64,000 bases of DNA from Streptomyces phaeolivaceus (GTDB lineage: Bacteria > Actinomycetota > Actinomycetes > Streptomycetales > Streptomycetaceae): NCBI RefSeq assembly GCF_009184865.1, contig NZ_CP045096.1, positions 8,494,001-8,558,000 of the forward strand, written 5' to 3'. Below are positions 8,854-17,498 of this stretch, piece after piece. The translations under genes were made by a program, and so were the position numbers. Within the stretch, counting starts at the first letter, position 1. Each line of letters opens with the position of its first letter. The notes beneath the pieces were generated by a model. It had not been told where the DNA came from. It searched no databases and saw only the letters and a program-made list of their open reading frames with translations.

Positions 8854-9258
8854 TCAGGCCGGTCCCGGTCCCTGGGGCCCCAGGTGGATGGACCCATGGA
8901 TGTCGCGCGCCTGGATCAGCGGGCCGTGAACCGTGCCGCCGACCTCGTTGCGCACATCCCCCGTGCCGGTGGCCGGGGGCGCGGCCAAGGCTTCGGCCCG
9001 GCCGCGCCACGCGTCGAGCGCCGTCGCGAACGCGGCGTCCCGGGCGGCTCTCAGGGTCAGTACGTCGGCGAGTTCCCTGGCCCGCGCGGTGTCGTCCGCC
9101 GTCCGCGCCAACGCGTTCAACTCGCCTTCCCCATGGGCCTCTTCACCCCGTGGCCGACGCGATACCAGCTCACGCAGCGATGCCCAGATCTGCTGACCGG
9201 CCGCTCCCGCGGTGCCGCCCGCGAGCGCCATCAACAGCTCAGGTGCGATCGGGTCCAC
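8854..9258 (-). CDS. conserved Streptomyces hypothetical protein with C-terminal VHGPLIQARDIHG-type motif
   Basis: The GTG at 9258 has GGAGG seven bases upstream, giving 134 residues. The N-terminus (VDPIAPELLMALAGGTAG) looks like a short amphipathic or membrane-contacting helix, followed by an Ala/Arg/Glu-rich helical part. The C-terminus has VGGTVHGPLIQARDIHGSIH, a motif I know from many uncharacterised Streptomyces proteins, sometimes linked to NTPase or effector-associated regions. The function is unknown. It is upstream of the ligase operon on the same strand, separated by 248 bp holding degenerate 14-15 bp repeats (about 8785-8860) and the candidate promoter. The IS701-type element inserted 130 bp before its start. 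Confidence 0.7.
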   Translation of the reverse strand: MDPIAPELLMALAGGTAGAAGQQIWASLRELVSRRPRGEEAHGEGELNALARTADDTARARELADVLTLRAARDAAFATALDAWRGRAEALAAPPATGTGDVRNEVGGTVHGPLIQARDIHGSIHLGPQGPGPA

Positions 9259-9384
9259 AGGCGACCTCCGACGGGGATTCCAGCACCTTGCGGTCAGTTC
9301 GAGAATAGAGGACGGCGGAGAGGAAGGGACCTGCGCCTCAAGCCGCTTCCGCCGTACCGCAGTTGATTCGCGCCAGGACAAGGC

Positions 9385-9405
9385 CTAGTACTGCAACCGC
9401 ATCTG
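9385..9405. repeat. left CTAG target duplication and terminal inverted repeat of the IS701 element
   Basis: CTAG at 9385-9388 is followed by the inverted repeat at 9389-9405, which matches the reverse complement of 10759-10775 in all 17 positions. Confidence 0.92.
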
Positions 9406-10775
9406 GCGTGACGGATGGTCGGCGGTCTCGTTGGTATGACTGTGTGCTGATGCGCTGACGGTTGAGCAGGTCGAGTCGTGGTCCGAGGGGGTGGCCGGGC
9501 TCCATGCCCGGTTCGCCCACCGTTTCGGCAGGTCGGAGCCCCGCGAGCGGGCGCTGGACTACCTGAACGGACTCGTCGCGCCGCTGGAGAAGAAGAACGG
9601 GTGGACGCTGTCCGAGCAGGTCGGGCAGCTCCGCCCGGACGGCGTCCAGCGCCTGCTCAACCACTCCGACTGGGACGAGAACGCGGTCCGCGACGATGTG
9701 CGCGACTTCGTCGTGGAGACCATCGGAGCCAAGAACGCGGTCCTGATCTGCGACGACACCGGTTTCCTGAAGAAGGGCACCAAGTCCGCCGGAGTCCAGC
9801 GGCAGTACACAGGTACCGCCGGCCGCACGGAGAACTGCCAGATCGGGACCTTCCTGGCCTACGCCTCCGCCAGGGGGCGGGCATTGATCGACCGTGAGCT
9901 CTACATCCCCGTTTCCTGGACGGATGACCGTGAGCGCTGCCGCGCAGCCGGGATCGACGACGAGATCCCCTTCGCGACCAAGAATGAGCACTGCAAGTGG
10001 ATGCTGCAACGTGCCGTCGACGCAGGCATCCCGTTCGCGTGGGTCACCGCTGACGAGGCATACGGGCAGGTCAAGCACCTGCGGGTATGGCTGGAGGAAC
10101 GCAGGATCGCGCACGTACTGGCCACCAAGGTCAACGACACCGTGACCACGGCGGACGGCGGCGACGCCAGGGTGGACCAGTTGGTCGCCGCCCTGCCCAG
10201 GCAAGCGTGGAAGCGGGTTTCCGGGGGCCAGGGCGCGCACGGCGAACGGATCTACGACTGGGCCCGCGTCGCCATCCGCCCGTACTGGGAGAACGGCTTC
10301 GGGCACTGGGTTCTGGCCCGCCGCAGCATCAGCGACCCCACCGAGATCGCCTACTACGTCTGCTACGGATCGGTGGCCTCCCGGCTGAAAGACCTGGTCA
10401 AGGTAGCCGCCGCGAGGTGGGCGGTGGAGGAGTGCTTCCAGACCGCCAAGGGCGAGTGCGGCCTGGACCACTACCAGGTGAGGCTCTACCGGGCCTGGTA
10501 CCGCCACATCACCCTGGCCATGGCCGCCCTCGCCTACCTGACCGCCGTCCGCGCCGCAGAAGCCGCAAAAGGGGCGGAGCGGACGACGGGCAAGACCTCA
10601 TACCCCTCAGCGTCCCGGAGATCCGCCGACTGATCGGCCACATCATCGTCACGCCCCGCCACCACAGCAACGACCATCATCTGCACTGGTCACGCTTCCG
10701 ACGACGCAGCCAGGCCCGTGCCCGCCGCTCCCACTACAAACGCCGAGGCCACAACCCGCAGATGCGGTTGCAGTA
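9389..10775 (+). mobile_element. IS701-family insertion sequence
   Basis: A 1387-bp element is bounded by perfect 17-bp terminal inverted repeats (TACTGCAACCGCATCTG) and flanked by CTAG on both sides, the 4-bp target duplication typical of IS701 elements. It encodes one DDE transposase whose 3' end is frameshifted. It lies between two genes, and its right CTAG carries the TAG stop of the leftward Atu4866-type gene, so the insertion cut next to that stop without breaking the gene. Confidence 0.9.
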
Positions 10776-10779
10776 CTAG
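9491..10779 (+). pseudogene. IS701-family transposase, C-terminus frameshifted
   Basis: The frame from GTG 9491 encodes an IS701-type DDE transposase with VLICDDTGFLKKG (first Asp), AWVTADEAYG (second Asp) and RWAVEECFQTAKGECGLD (Glu). Homologues usually begin a little earlier; the frame is open upstream from about 9435 but has no ATG/GTG there, so the start is uncertain. After the AAAAGGGG run near 10570 this frame ends early at 10633. The expected family C-terminus (LIPLSVPEIRRL onward) continues in the -1 frame to a TAG at 10779. Either a one-base change in the A4G4 run inactivated the gene, or -1 slippage makes the full protein. Confidence 0.8.
10759..10779. repeat. right terminal inverted repeat and CTAG target duplication of the IS701 element
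   Basis: The inverted repeat at 10759-10775 is followed by CTAG at 10776-10779. This CTAG supplies the stop codon of the shifted transposase frame on the plus strand and of the Atu4866-type gene on the minus strand. Confidence 0.9.
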
Positions 10780-11054
10780 CGGCGGGTGTGTCGGTCGCTC
10801 TCACGGTAGAGGACCAGGTGCTCGTGGAAGAGAACGCCGTCGCGGACGTCCCCGGTGGCGGTGAAGCCGGTGTCGTCGACGTAGTCGATGTGGTCGCCGC
10901 TGACGGTGTAGCTGCCGGTGTAGGCGCTGCGGCGGTTGCCGCGGGCCTCGTCGTAGCGGCCGTCGGGCAGTAGTTCCTGGCGGATGAATCCATCCGCCGT
11001 CACCCCCATGCCGACGTACGGATGCGGGGCGCGGGGTGTGTCGTCGCTGGTCAT
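10776..11054 (-). CDS. Atu4866-domain protein
   Basis: The protein is about 92 residues from the ATG at 11054 (an ATG at 11132 is an alternative; neither has a convincing ribosome binding site). The core, YVGMGVTADGFIRQELLPDG then RYDEARGNRRSAYTGSYTV and HIDYVDDTGFTATGD, matches the Atu4866 family, a small beta-barrel fold of unknown function. A second copy of this domain forms the C-terminal part of the disrupted gene at 11294-12171, which diverges from this one. The TAG stop is part of the right CTAG of the IS701 insertion. Confidence 0.72.
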   Translation of the reverse strand: MTSDDTPRAPHPYVGMGVTADGFIRQELLPDGRYDEARGNRRSAYTGSYTVSGDHIDYVDDTGFTATGDVRDGVLFHEHLVLYRESDRHTRR

Positions 11055-11293
11055 GGCTCCACGATCGCCCCGGCGGCGGGTGGCGACCAGGCCGCGTCCT
11101 CCCCAGGTGGGCGCTTCCTGGGTGCCGGACACCTGGGATGACGGCGGCCTGGTTCCGACTCCTCGGCGCGACGAACCTGGTGCTCGGGCAGCCGCCGTGG
11201 CTGCCGAGGACCCGCCTCGAAACCCGCACCGGCGCTCATCTCGCGCGGCGGGGATCCCGATGCGGCGACCCCACAGAACAGAGGAGCACGCAC

Positions 11294-12171
11294 ATGAGCA
11301 CGCACATGAGCACCACCGACACCGCCGATAACGCCGCCACCACCGATAACGCCGCCACGGCCACCGTCGCCGCCACGGGCTGGAACGCCGAGGCCCTCGA
11401 CGAGATCCTCGCGAACGACGACGGCCGTCCCGTCCTGTTCACCAACGCCCGCATCCTGACGATGGACCCGCTGATCGGGACAATGACGGGCGCCGACCTC
11501 CTGTACGTCGGCTCCCTGCTCGTCGGCGTCGGTCCGGGCGTCATCACCGCGGCGGGCGACGACAACGCCATCGTCGTCGACCGCACGGGACTGACCGTCG
11601 CCCCGCCGTCGTGGACACCGTCGCGCTGGCCGGCGGCCGTGGCCGGCGCGCGGAGTACGTCGCCACGCTGACCCCGGGCAACACCCCCGACTTCCTGGTG
11701 GTGCCCGACGAACTGGCCGCCGACGTGCCCGGCGCGATGGCCACCCTCACGACCCGGCCGGAGCAGGTCCGCGCCCTCGTCGCGGCCGGCCGCCCCGTGC
11801 TGTGGGCCGGCGCCGACGCCCCCGGCCGGGCCACCGCCCCCGAGACGGGTGTCCCGGCCGCCGCCGATCTGACCGGCAGCCCGCGCGTCGGGGTCTGGAT
11901 CGACAGGAACGACTTCCTGCACCAGGAGTTGACCGCCGACGGCCGCTACGACGAGACCCGGGGCGAGCGCTCGCACGCCTACCAGGGCCGGTACTGGATC
12001 GCCGGCGACCGCGTCGACTACCTGGACGACCTGGACGACCTGGGCTTCTGGGCCTACGGCGAGTTCCAGGGCGACGAACTCCACCACGCGGGCTACGTCA
12101 TGAAGCTCGGCCGACCCCTCCGACTCGCCCCACCCACGCTCCCCGCCGTACCGAAGGAAGACCTCTCATGA
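11294..12171 (+). pseudogene. frameshifted amidohydrolase-like N-region fused to an Atu4866 domain
   Basis: The ATG at 11294 has GAGGAG seven bases upstream. The first frame reads an amidohydrolase-like N-terminus (VLFTNARILTMDP, then a DAIVVDRTGLTV-like strand) up to about 11600, where one base appears to be missing in the GTCGCCCCGCCGTC region. The sensible protein then continues in the next frame (VDTVALAGGRGRRAEYVATL, a central region, and the Atu4866 core VGVWIDRNDFLHQELTADGR ending GYVMKLGR) to the TGA at 12171. Related Streptomyces proteins carry both parts in one chain, from memory. The 3' end overlaps the following fragment by ATGA. Function of the intact form is unknown. Confidence 0.65.
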
Positions 12172-12690
12172 ACACGAACTTGAGCACGAACACGAACACG
12201 AAAACGAGCACGAGCGCGAGCACGAGCGCGAGCACGAGCGCGAGCGTCAACGACATCACCGGCGTTGCCGTCCTCGAACAGCTCCCGCACCCGCGAGCAC
12301 TCCGACGCCGCCGTCGAGGCCCTCGTCGGCACCGGCATCCGTGGCGTACACGCCTCCATGGGCCCGCACTTCGGTGCCTGGGACCGCCAGTGGCCCGGCG
12401 ACCTGGCCCGTATGAAGGACAGGTACTTCAGCAGCGACGACCAACTGCTCACGCTGCGCCTGGCGACCCTGGCCACCGACGAGATCGCCGGACCGGCAAT
12501 CGCCTACGGCCCCGAACTCGCCCGAATGGCAAGGGATTTGGGCATCGCAGTGGGCGTGGACGCCGTGTTCGGCGCGTCGGGCTCCGAGGCGGTCCTGCGC
12601 TGGGCCAAGGACGGCGTCCTCGGCCCCGACGTCACCCTCGTCCACGCCACCGGACTGGCCCCCGAGGCATGTAGCGGCGGCGGCAGCGGT
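12168..12690 (+). pseudogene. truncated amidohydrolase fragment
   Basis: An ATG at 12168 overlaps the previous stop and starts a Thr/Ser/Asn-rich stretch of Asn-Thr and Ala-Ser-Thr-Ser repeats (a 12-bp array near 12208-12243). After about 12295 the sensible reading is in another frame: REHSDAAVEALVGTGIRGVH through VTLVHATGL, which resembles the middle of metal-dependent amidohydrolases (cytosine deaminase-like, ending at the beta-strand that carries a metal histidine). The N-terminal metal site and the whole C-terminal half are missing. The fragment runs into the 3' end of the convergent oxidoreductase gene. It is a remnant, not a working gene. Confidence 0.6.
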
Positions 12691-12732
12691 GGCGGCGGCG
12701 AACATGCCCCTGCGACGCTCGGAGCCGGCCGG

Positions 12733-14495
12733 TCACCCGACGTCGAAGAGGTTCGGCAGCCCGAGGAGGTACCGGGTGCGGTCGTGGCGCTTGAGCGGCT
12801 CGAACTCGGGGGCCCGGTACAGCGGGGTGACGGCGCATCGTTCGGCGGTCGAACCGATCCGGTCCAGCAGGGCGTTGACGGCCTGCCGGGCCGAGGTGTT
12901 GGCACCCTCCATGGTGGCCAGGTCGATGGGGACGGCCACGTAGTCGCCGGACAGGAACAGGTTGGGGACCCTGGTGGCCGACCGCGGACGGTGGTGAAAG
13001 GTCCCCGTCGGATGGATGAGCAGCTGTTCCTCGTTGACCGGGTTCGGGGTGCCGAGTCCGTCCACGGCCGGATCGAGGAACCAGGAATGCGGCACGGAGT
13101 CCCTCAGGACCGTACGGCCGCTGTCGTTGAGCGACGCCTTCAACTGCGCCCACACCTCGCGGGCGACCTCGGTACGGGTGCACTGCTTGGCCGTCTTCCC
13201 GTACAGGATGCCCGGCCGGTCCCACTCGGAGACGTCCACGGACAGACAGTCCGCGACCGTGCCGTCACCGAAGTCGGCCGGGAAGTCATGGTTCGGCCAG
13301 TGCTGGGCCCGGGCGATCGCGGTCAGCGACCAGGGGGAGTCGATGAGGTCGAGATGGCCGTGCAGAATCGGCGTACGTTCGGTCAGGTAGAACTGGATCC
13401 CGGTCATCCGGTCCGTCTCCAGCCGGTCGCACGCGGCCAGTTGGGGGTCGGCGGCGCGTACGGCGGAGTTCCAGGTACGGCGGGCGTGCTCGACCGGCAT
13501 GGCCGAGATGTAGTGGTCGGCGGTCACGGTCGCACGGGCGCCCTCCGGGTCCTCCATCACGGCCCCGGCGATCCGGCCCGCGTCCAGGGTCAGGTCCCGT
13601 ACGGTCCAACCGACCCGGAACTCGACCCCGAGCGACCGCAGATGCGTCACCCAGGGGTCGATCCAGGCCCCGTTGGTGGGCGCGTTGAGGATCCGGTCCA
13701 GCGGTCCGTCCGCGCCGCGCCCCAGAAGGTTGAAGGCGAAGGCCTCCAGCAGCGTGCCGACCGTACGGGTGCCGGCCCCCTCGGCCTTGGTGGCCACGAT
13801 GTTGCGGGTGATACCGACGGCCAGGATGCGCTGGTAGTCGTACGACATCCGGCCGGCCCGTACGAACTCCCACCACGGTGTCCGCTCCCAGGTCTCGTCG
13901 CGGCGTTCGTCGCAGCCGGTGAGGAAGACCAGGACGCGGTTGGCGAAGTACAGGGCCTCGTGGAGGGGGAGGTTGAAGGCGGTGTCCAGGAGGGAGGTGA
14001 GGGCGCGGCGGATCTCGTCGGGGGTGAGTTCGGCCGGTGTGTCGCCGGGCCAGGGGAGGGGGACCCGGATGTCCTCACGGCCGCCCGACCTGGCGAAGAG
14101 CATCTCCTTGGGGGCCGCGAGGTTGTCGTGGACACCGCCCGGGTTGCCGGGGAAGGGGATGCGCCGCATGGTGTCGGGCAGGTTGTGACAGATGCCGGGG
14201 ATGAAGCGGAAGCCGTGCTCCCCGGGCAGGGGGCCCGGCCGCCTGTGCCGGTGCCCGGTACGTCCATGCTGCGGGCCTTGCCGCCGAGCGCCTTGCGCTC
14301 GTAGACCGTGACCCGGAAGCCGCGTTCGGCGAGTTCGTGCGCGGCCGTGAGCCCGGCGACGCCGCCGCCCAGGACGGCCACGCTCTGCGGGGCGGCGCCA
14401 CTGCGGGCCGCGGCCCGCAGTGGCAGCCCGAGCGCCACCCCACCCCCGGCGACCGTCGCCGTCCCCAGGAACCCTCTGCGCGTAGTGCCGCCCAT
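12733..14495 (-). pseudogene. Tat-exported FAD-dependent oxidoreductase (phytoene desaturase/HpnE-like), frameshifted
   Basis: The ATG at 14495 begins MGGTTRRGFLG, a twin-arginine signal, then the dinucleotide motif VAVLGGGVAGLTAAHEL and the FAD-contacting VTVYERKALGGKARS. Near 14232, in a G/C run, the frame shifts: the rest (PLPGEHGFRFIPGICHNLPD onward, ending LPNLFDVG) lies in another frame and is intact for about 490 residues, including YVAVPIDLATMEGANTSARQ, the family's C-terminal FAD motif. One missing base explains the change. Homologues act on polyprenoid or unknown substrates. Without the shift the protein would be about 587 residues. A sequencing error in the homopolymer is possible. 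Confidence 0.75.
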
Positions 14496-14840
14496 CACTA
14501 CTACCCTGACCATCGGTAACAGTCGGCGCACGACAATACGAGCGCCCCACCGATCCCGAAAGACGCCCGACAGGGCCCGTACCACTTTGGCTTGATGCCA
14601 CGTCACTCGACCACGCCCGGCCCGCGAACCCAGTGCACGGCCTCACCACCGGCGAGGGCCGTGGCGCACACGATCGCCGCCCCGAAGGGTCCCTCGTGAC
14701 TGTCCACCGGACGGGCCCTCGCCCGGCTCGGATCCGGACGGTCACCCATCGAGTCACCCATCGAGTGGGGTGCTGAACGACTTCTGTAGCCTGCTTCCAG
14801 CTGTGTGTCAGCTAACTGTGTGGCGGGGGGAGTTGGCGTG
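14496..14840. other. 345-bp intergenic region with direct repeat and possible small frame
   Basis: This divergent region separates the oxidoreductase remnant from the interrupted membrane-protein gene. It contains two copies of GAGTCACCCATC-like sequence near 14740-14766. A 52-codon minus-strand frame (14761-14603) begins at one of these and has normal G/C third positions, but no ribosome binding site and no recognised similarity, so I do not call it. No clear promoter is seen. Confidence 0.4.
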
Positions 14841-15189
14841 GTGAACATCCTGGCCGTGGCCATCGGGGCCGGTCTGGGCCTGATAGGGGCTGTGTTCGGA
14901 TCCTGGTTCACCGCGCGGCGGCAGGATCGCATGTGGCTGCGCGAACAGAAGCTGAAAGCCGGGGTCGGCTTCAACACCGCCGTGGTTCAGCTCATCGACC
15001 ACCTGCGGGAAACACGACTGAGCGACGACGGTGCCGGGGCCGACGAACTCGTGAGCCGGATGCAGGAAGCCCGGTCCGCCCTCTACCTGCTGTGTGCCGA
15101 CGACACCGTCGCTCTCGCCGACACCCTCGCGCGCCGGGTCTGGAGCGCCCGGCCCAGCGAGGGCAGGGACGATCGCAAGGCCGAACACA

Positions 15190-15197
15190 GGGAAACC
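15190..15197. repeat. left 8-bp target duplication of ISL3 element
   Basis: GGGAAACC precedes the element and is identical to 16683-16690. Confidence 0.93.
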
Positions 15198-16682
15198 GGG
15201 TCTTCGAACTTGAGCGGTGTGCCCTTCGCGTGCGCTGACTGACAGTCACTGCACGTGATGGGGAGAACTGTTGGTGGGCCCTGGACGCAGGACGCCCGTG
15301 GTCCTGGGTGATCATTTCTGTTCTCTACGCAGAATGATCGTCTGGGAGCCACGGGCTTGGTCAACGATACGACGTTGCTGCTGGACCTCGACGGAGTGTC
15401 CGTCATGCGGGTCGAGCGGCTTCAGTGCGGTGGGCGCCGGGTTCACCTGGCCACGGCGGACGCCTCGGCCCGGGCCTGTCCGGCCTGCGGGGTCTTCGCA
15501 ACCCGGGTGAAGGGCTGGGCGACCACCCGGCCTCGTGATCTGCCCTACGGGGAGAGCGGGCTGGAGTTCGTCTGGCACAAGCGGCGCTGGTGGTGCCGTG
15601 AGACGGCCTGTCCACGACGGTCGTTCACCGAGCAGATCGAGCAGATACCGGCCGGGGCCCGGATCACCGGGCGGCTGCGGGCCGCGTCCGGGCGGCGCGT
15701 GAGGGATGCCGGTTCCACGGTCATCCAGACGGCCCGCGATCTGCACCTGTCCTGGCCGACCGTGATGAACGCCTTCCGCACCGCCGCCCGCGAGGTCGTC
15801 GGGGCTCCGCTGCCCGAGGTCGAAGTGCTGGGCATCGATGAGACCCGGCGCGGACGGACCCGGTGGGAACAGGATCCGGACACCGGGAAGTGGAAGATGA
15901 CCAGGGACCGCTGGCACACCGGGTTCGTCGACGCCCTCGGATCCGGCGGACTGCTCGGGCAGGTCGAGGGCCGCACCGTCGCCGACGTGCTGGCCTGGCT
16001 TTCCACCACGCCCCTGACCTGGAGGAAGGCCATCCGATACGTCGCCATCGACATGTCGGCCGTCTACCGCTCCGCGATCCGCACCGGCCTGCCCGAGGCC
16101 ACCGTCGTGGTCGATCACTTTCATGTGGTGCAGCTCGCGAACAAGATGCTCTCCCTGGTCCGGCGCCGCACGACCGCCGAGATCCGCGGCCGGCGCGGAC
16201 GCGCCGGTGACCCCGAGTGGAAAGCCCGACGCCGCCTGCTCCGCAACCGCGAAGACCTTGACCACGAGCAGTTCGAGCGCATGTGGAACCCGCTGCTGGA
16301 CGAAGGGAAGATCGGACAGACGCTGCTGACGGCGTGGATCGCCAAAGAAAGCCTGCGCACCCTCCTCGCCCTGGCCCGCACCGACGCCGGCCGGAACCAA
16401 GTCGGCCATGCCCGCTGGAAGTTCCTCACCTGGTGCGCGGACGCCGACATCCCCGAAGTCCGCACCCTCGCGGCCACCGTCGACCGCTGGTGGCCCGAAA
16501 TCCAGGCGTTCATCGACACCGGACACAGCAACGCCAAGAGCGAAGGGATCAACCGCGTGATCAAGCTCGTCGCCCGCCACGCGTTCGGCTTCCGCAACGC
16601 CGACAACCAGCGACTACGCACACGTTGCGTCACCACGCGGCGAGCCCGTGGGCACCTCCGCACCGCTTAACTTCGAAGACCC
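15198..16682 (+). mobile_element. ISL3-family insertion sequence
   Basis: The 1485-bp element begins GGGTCTTCGAACTTGAGCGG and its right end is the near-perfect inverse (GGGTCTTCGAAGTTAAGCGG when reversed). It is flanked by perfect 8-bp GGGAAACC duplications, the size usual for ISL3. It carries one full-length transposase and splits a small membrane-protein gene. The perfect duplication and intact frame point to a recent insertion. Confidence 0.94.
15357..16670 (+). CDS. ISL3 family transposase
   Basis: This 437-residue protein has the ISL3 layout: an N-terminal zinc finger (CPACG ... CRETACPRRSF), a helix-turn-helix, then the DDE domain with VLGIDETRRGR (first Asp), VVVDHFHVVQLANK (second Asp) and NAKSEGINRVIKLVARHAFGFRN, which holds the catalytic Glu. 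Length is full for the family and there are no internal stops. The start is TTG at 15357; no ATG or GTG fits upstream in frame, so it is probable but not certain. It mediates transposition of its own element. Confidence 0.93.
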   Translation: MVNDTTLLLDLDGVSVMRVERLQCGGRRVHLATADASARACPACGVFATRVKGWATTRPRDLPYGESGLEFVWHKRRWWCRETACPRRSFTEQIEQIPAGARITGRLRAASGRRVRDAGSTVIQTARDLHLSWPTVMNAFRTAAREVVGAPLPEVEVLGIDETRRGRTRWEQDPDTGKWKMTRDRWHTGFVDALGSGGLLGQVEGRTVADVLAWLSTTPLTWRKAIRYVAIDMSAVYRSAIRTGLPEATVVVDHFHVVQLANKMLSLVRRRTTAEIRGRRGRAGDPEWKARRRLLRNREDLDHEQFERMWNPLLDEGKIGQTLLTAWIAKESLRTLLALARTDAGRNQVGHARWKFLTWCADADIPEVRTLAATVDRWWPEIQAFIDTGHSNAKSEGINRVIKLVARHAFGFRNADNQRLRTRCVTTRRARGHLRTA

Positions 16683-16690
16683 GGGAAACC
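16683..16690. repeat. right 8-bp target duplication of ISL3 element
   Basis: GGGAAACC follows the element and matches 15190-15197. Confidence 0.93.
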
Positions 16691-16797
16691 GAGGATCTGC
16701 TCCGCCGCTTCACCCATCACCTCCGGCAAGAGATCGCCAGGACGTAGCCCCAACCGGGGTGAGCTTCTTGGGGATGGCCATGGCAGGCTCATGCCGC

Positions 16798-17403
16798 ATG
16801 ATCGATGAATTCGCGAAGGACAACCTGCACGGAAGACTGCGGCGGGACCGCGAGGCGCTGCTCTGGAAACTCGACGGCCTGTCCGAGTACGACGCCCGCC
16901 GGCCTCTGACGGCGACCGGGACCAACCTCCTCGGCCTGGTCAAACACGTGGCCACCGTCGAGGCCAGGTACTTCGGCGAGGTCTTCGACCGCCCTTCCCC
17001 GGAACCGCTGCCCCGCTGGCAGGATCACGACGGCAGCGATCTGTGGGCGACCGAGGACGAGACCCGCGATCAGATCATCGAGTTCTACCGGCGTACCGGG
17101 GAACACTCGGACGCGACGATCAACGAGCTTCCCCTCGACGCCTCCGGTCATGTGCCCTGGTGGCCGGAGCCGCATCCCAACACGAACCTGTTCGCCGTCA
17201 TGGTCCATGTCCTCGGCGAGTCCATCCGACACACAGGGCACGCCGACATCCTGCGCGAGAGCCTCGACGGCCGGACCGGGGTACGCCCCGAATACGAGAA
17301 CCAGACCGACGAGGAAGCCCGTGCCGCCTACTGCGCGAAGATCGAGCGGGCCGCCAGGTCAGCCGCACCGATCAAGGCGCAGAGGGTGTCTCACGTGACG
17401 TGA
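16798..17403 (+). CDS. DinB/DUF664 family protein
   Basis: This protein of about 201 residues (from ATG 16798; ATG 16774 is possible) fits the DUF664 branch of the DinB/YfiT four-helix superfamily. It begins MIDEFAKDNLHGRLRRDREA and has conserved histidines in VKHVATVEARYFGEVFD and HVLGESIRHTGHADILRE that would bind a metal. Family members are thiol- or metal-dependent transferases and hydrolases, and some actinobacterial ones use mycothiol; the substrate here is unknown. The gene lies just beyond the tail of the ISL3-split gene and ends inside a GTGAC pentamer array. Confidence 0.85.
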   Translation: MIDEFAKDNLHGRLRRDREALLWKLDGLSEYDARRPLTATGTNLLGLVKHVATVEARYFGEVFDRPSPEPLPRWQDHDGSDLWATEDETRDQIIEFYRRTGEHSDATINELPLDASGHVPWWPEPHPNTNLFAVMVHVLGESIRHTGHADILRESLDGRTGVRPEYENQTDEEARAAYCAKIERAARSAAPIKAQRVSHVT

Positions 17404-17419
17404 CGTGACGTGACGTGAC
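17395..17419. repeat. GTGAC pentanucleotide array
   Basis: Five perfect GTGAC units span the last codons and the TGA of the DinB-like gene. Because 5 is not a multiple of 3, a unit gain or loss would shift the final codons and the stop. Confidence 0.9.
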
Positions 17420-17498
17420 GTTCGTACGGCATGTCGTGGGCGTAGTCCCCCTGGCACGGGCCCGCCCTCGCTGCGGCCTTCGGGTTTCCAGCGGCTGC

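Larger units (their letters stand above)
14841..16747 (+). pseudogene. small single-span membrane protein gene split by the ISL3 element
   Basis: The gene starts at GTG 14841 (GGGGAG eight bases upstream) and runs 119 codons to 15197. Removing the ISL3 element and one copy of its 8-bp duplication joins this exactly in frame to 16691-16747, restoring 137 residues ending RQEIART before TAG. The N-terminus has one hydrophobic segment (NILAVAIGAGLGLIGAVFGS) followed by a basic TARRQDRMWLREQ, so it should be a membrane anchor with a cytoplasmic helical domain. The interrupted version would read 133 residues with 15 foreign ones at its end (stop 15242). The function is unknown. Confidence 0.85.

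Noticed and set aside
9338..10507. Long minus-strand open frame across the IS701 element
   Set aside because: It is antisense to a clear DDE transposase; its translation is Val/Gly/Asp-rich without motifs.
10560..10585. Programmed -1 frameshift in the transposase
   Set aside because: GCAAAAGGGG does not give re-pairing at all positions in both sites, and IS701 elements normally have one frame; an indel is simpler.
14603..14761. 52-codon minus-strand ORF in the 14.5-14.8 kb gap
   Set aside because: Codon use is acceptable but there is no ribosome binding site, no similarity and no coupling to a neighbour.
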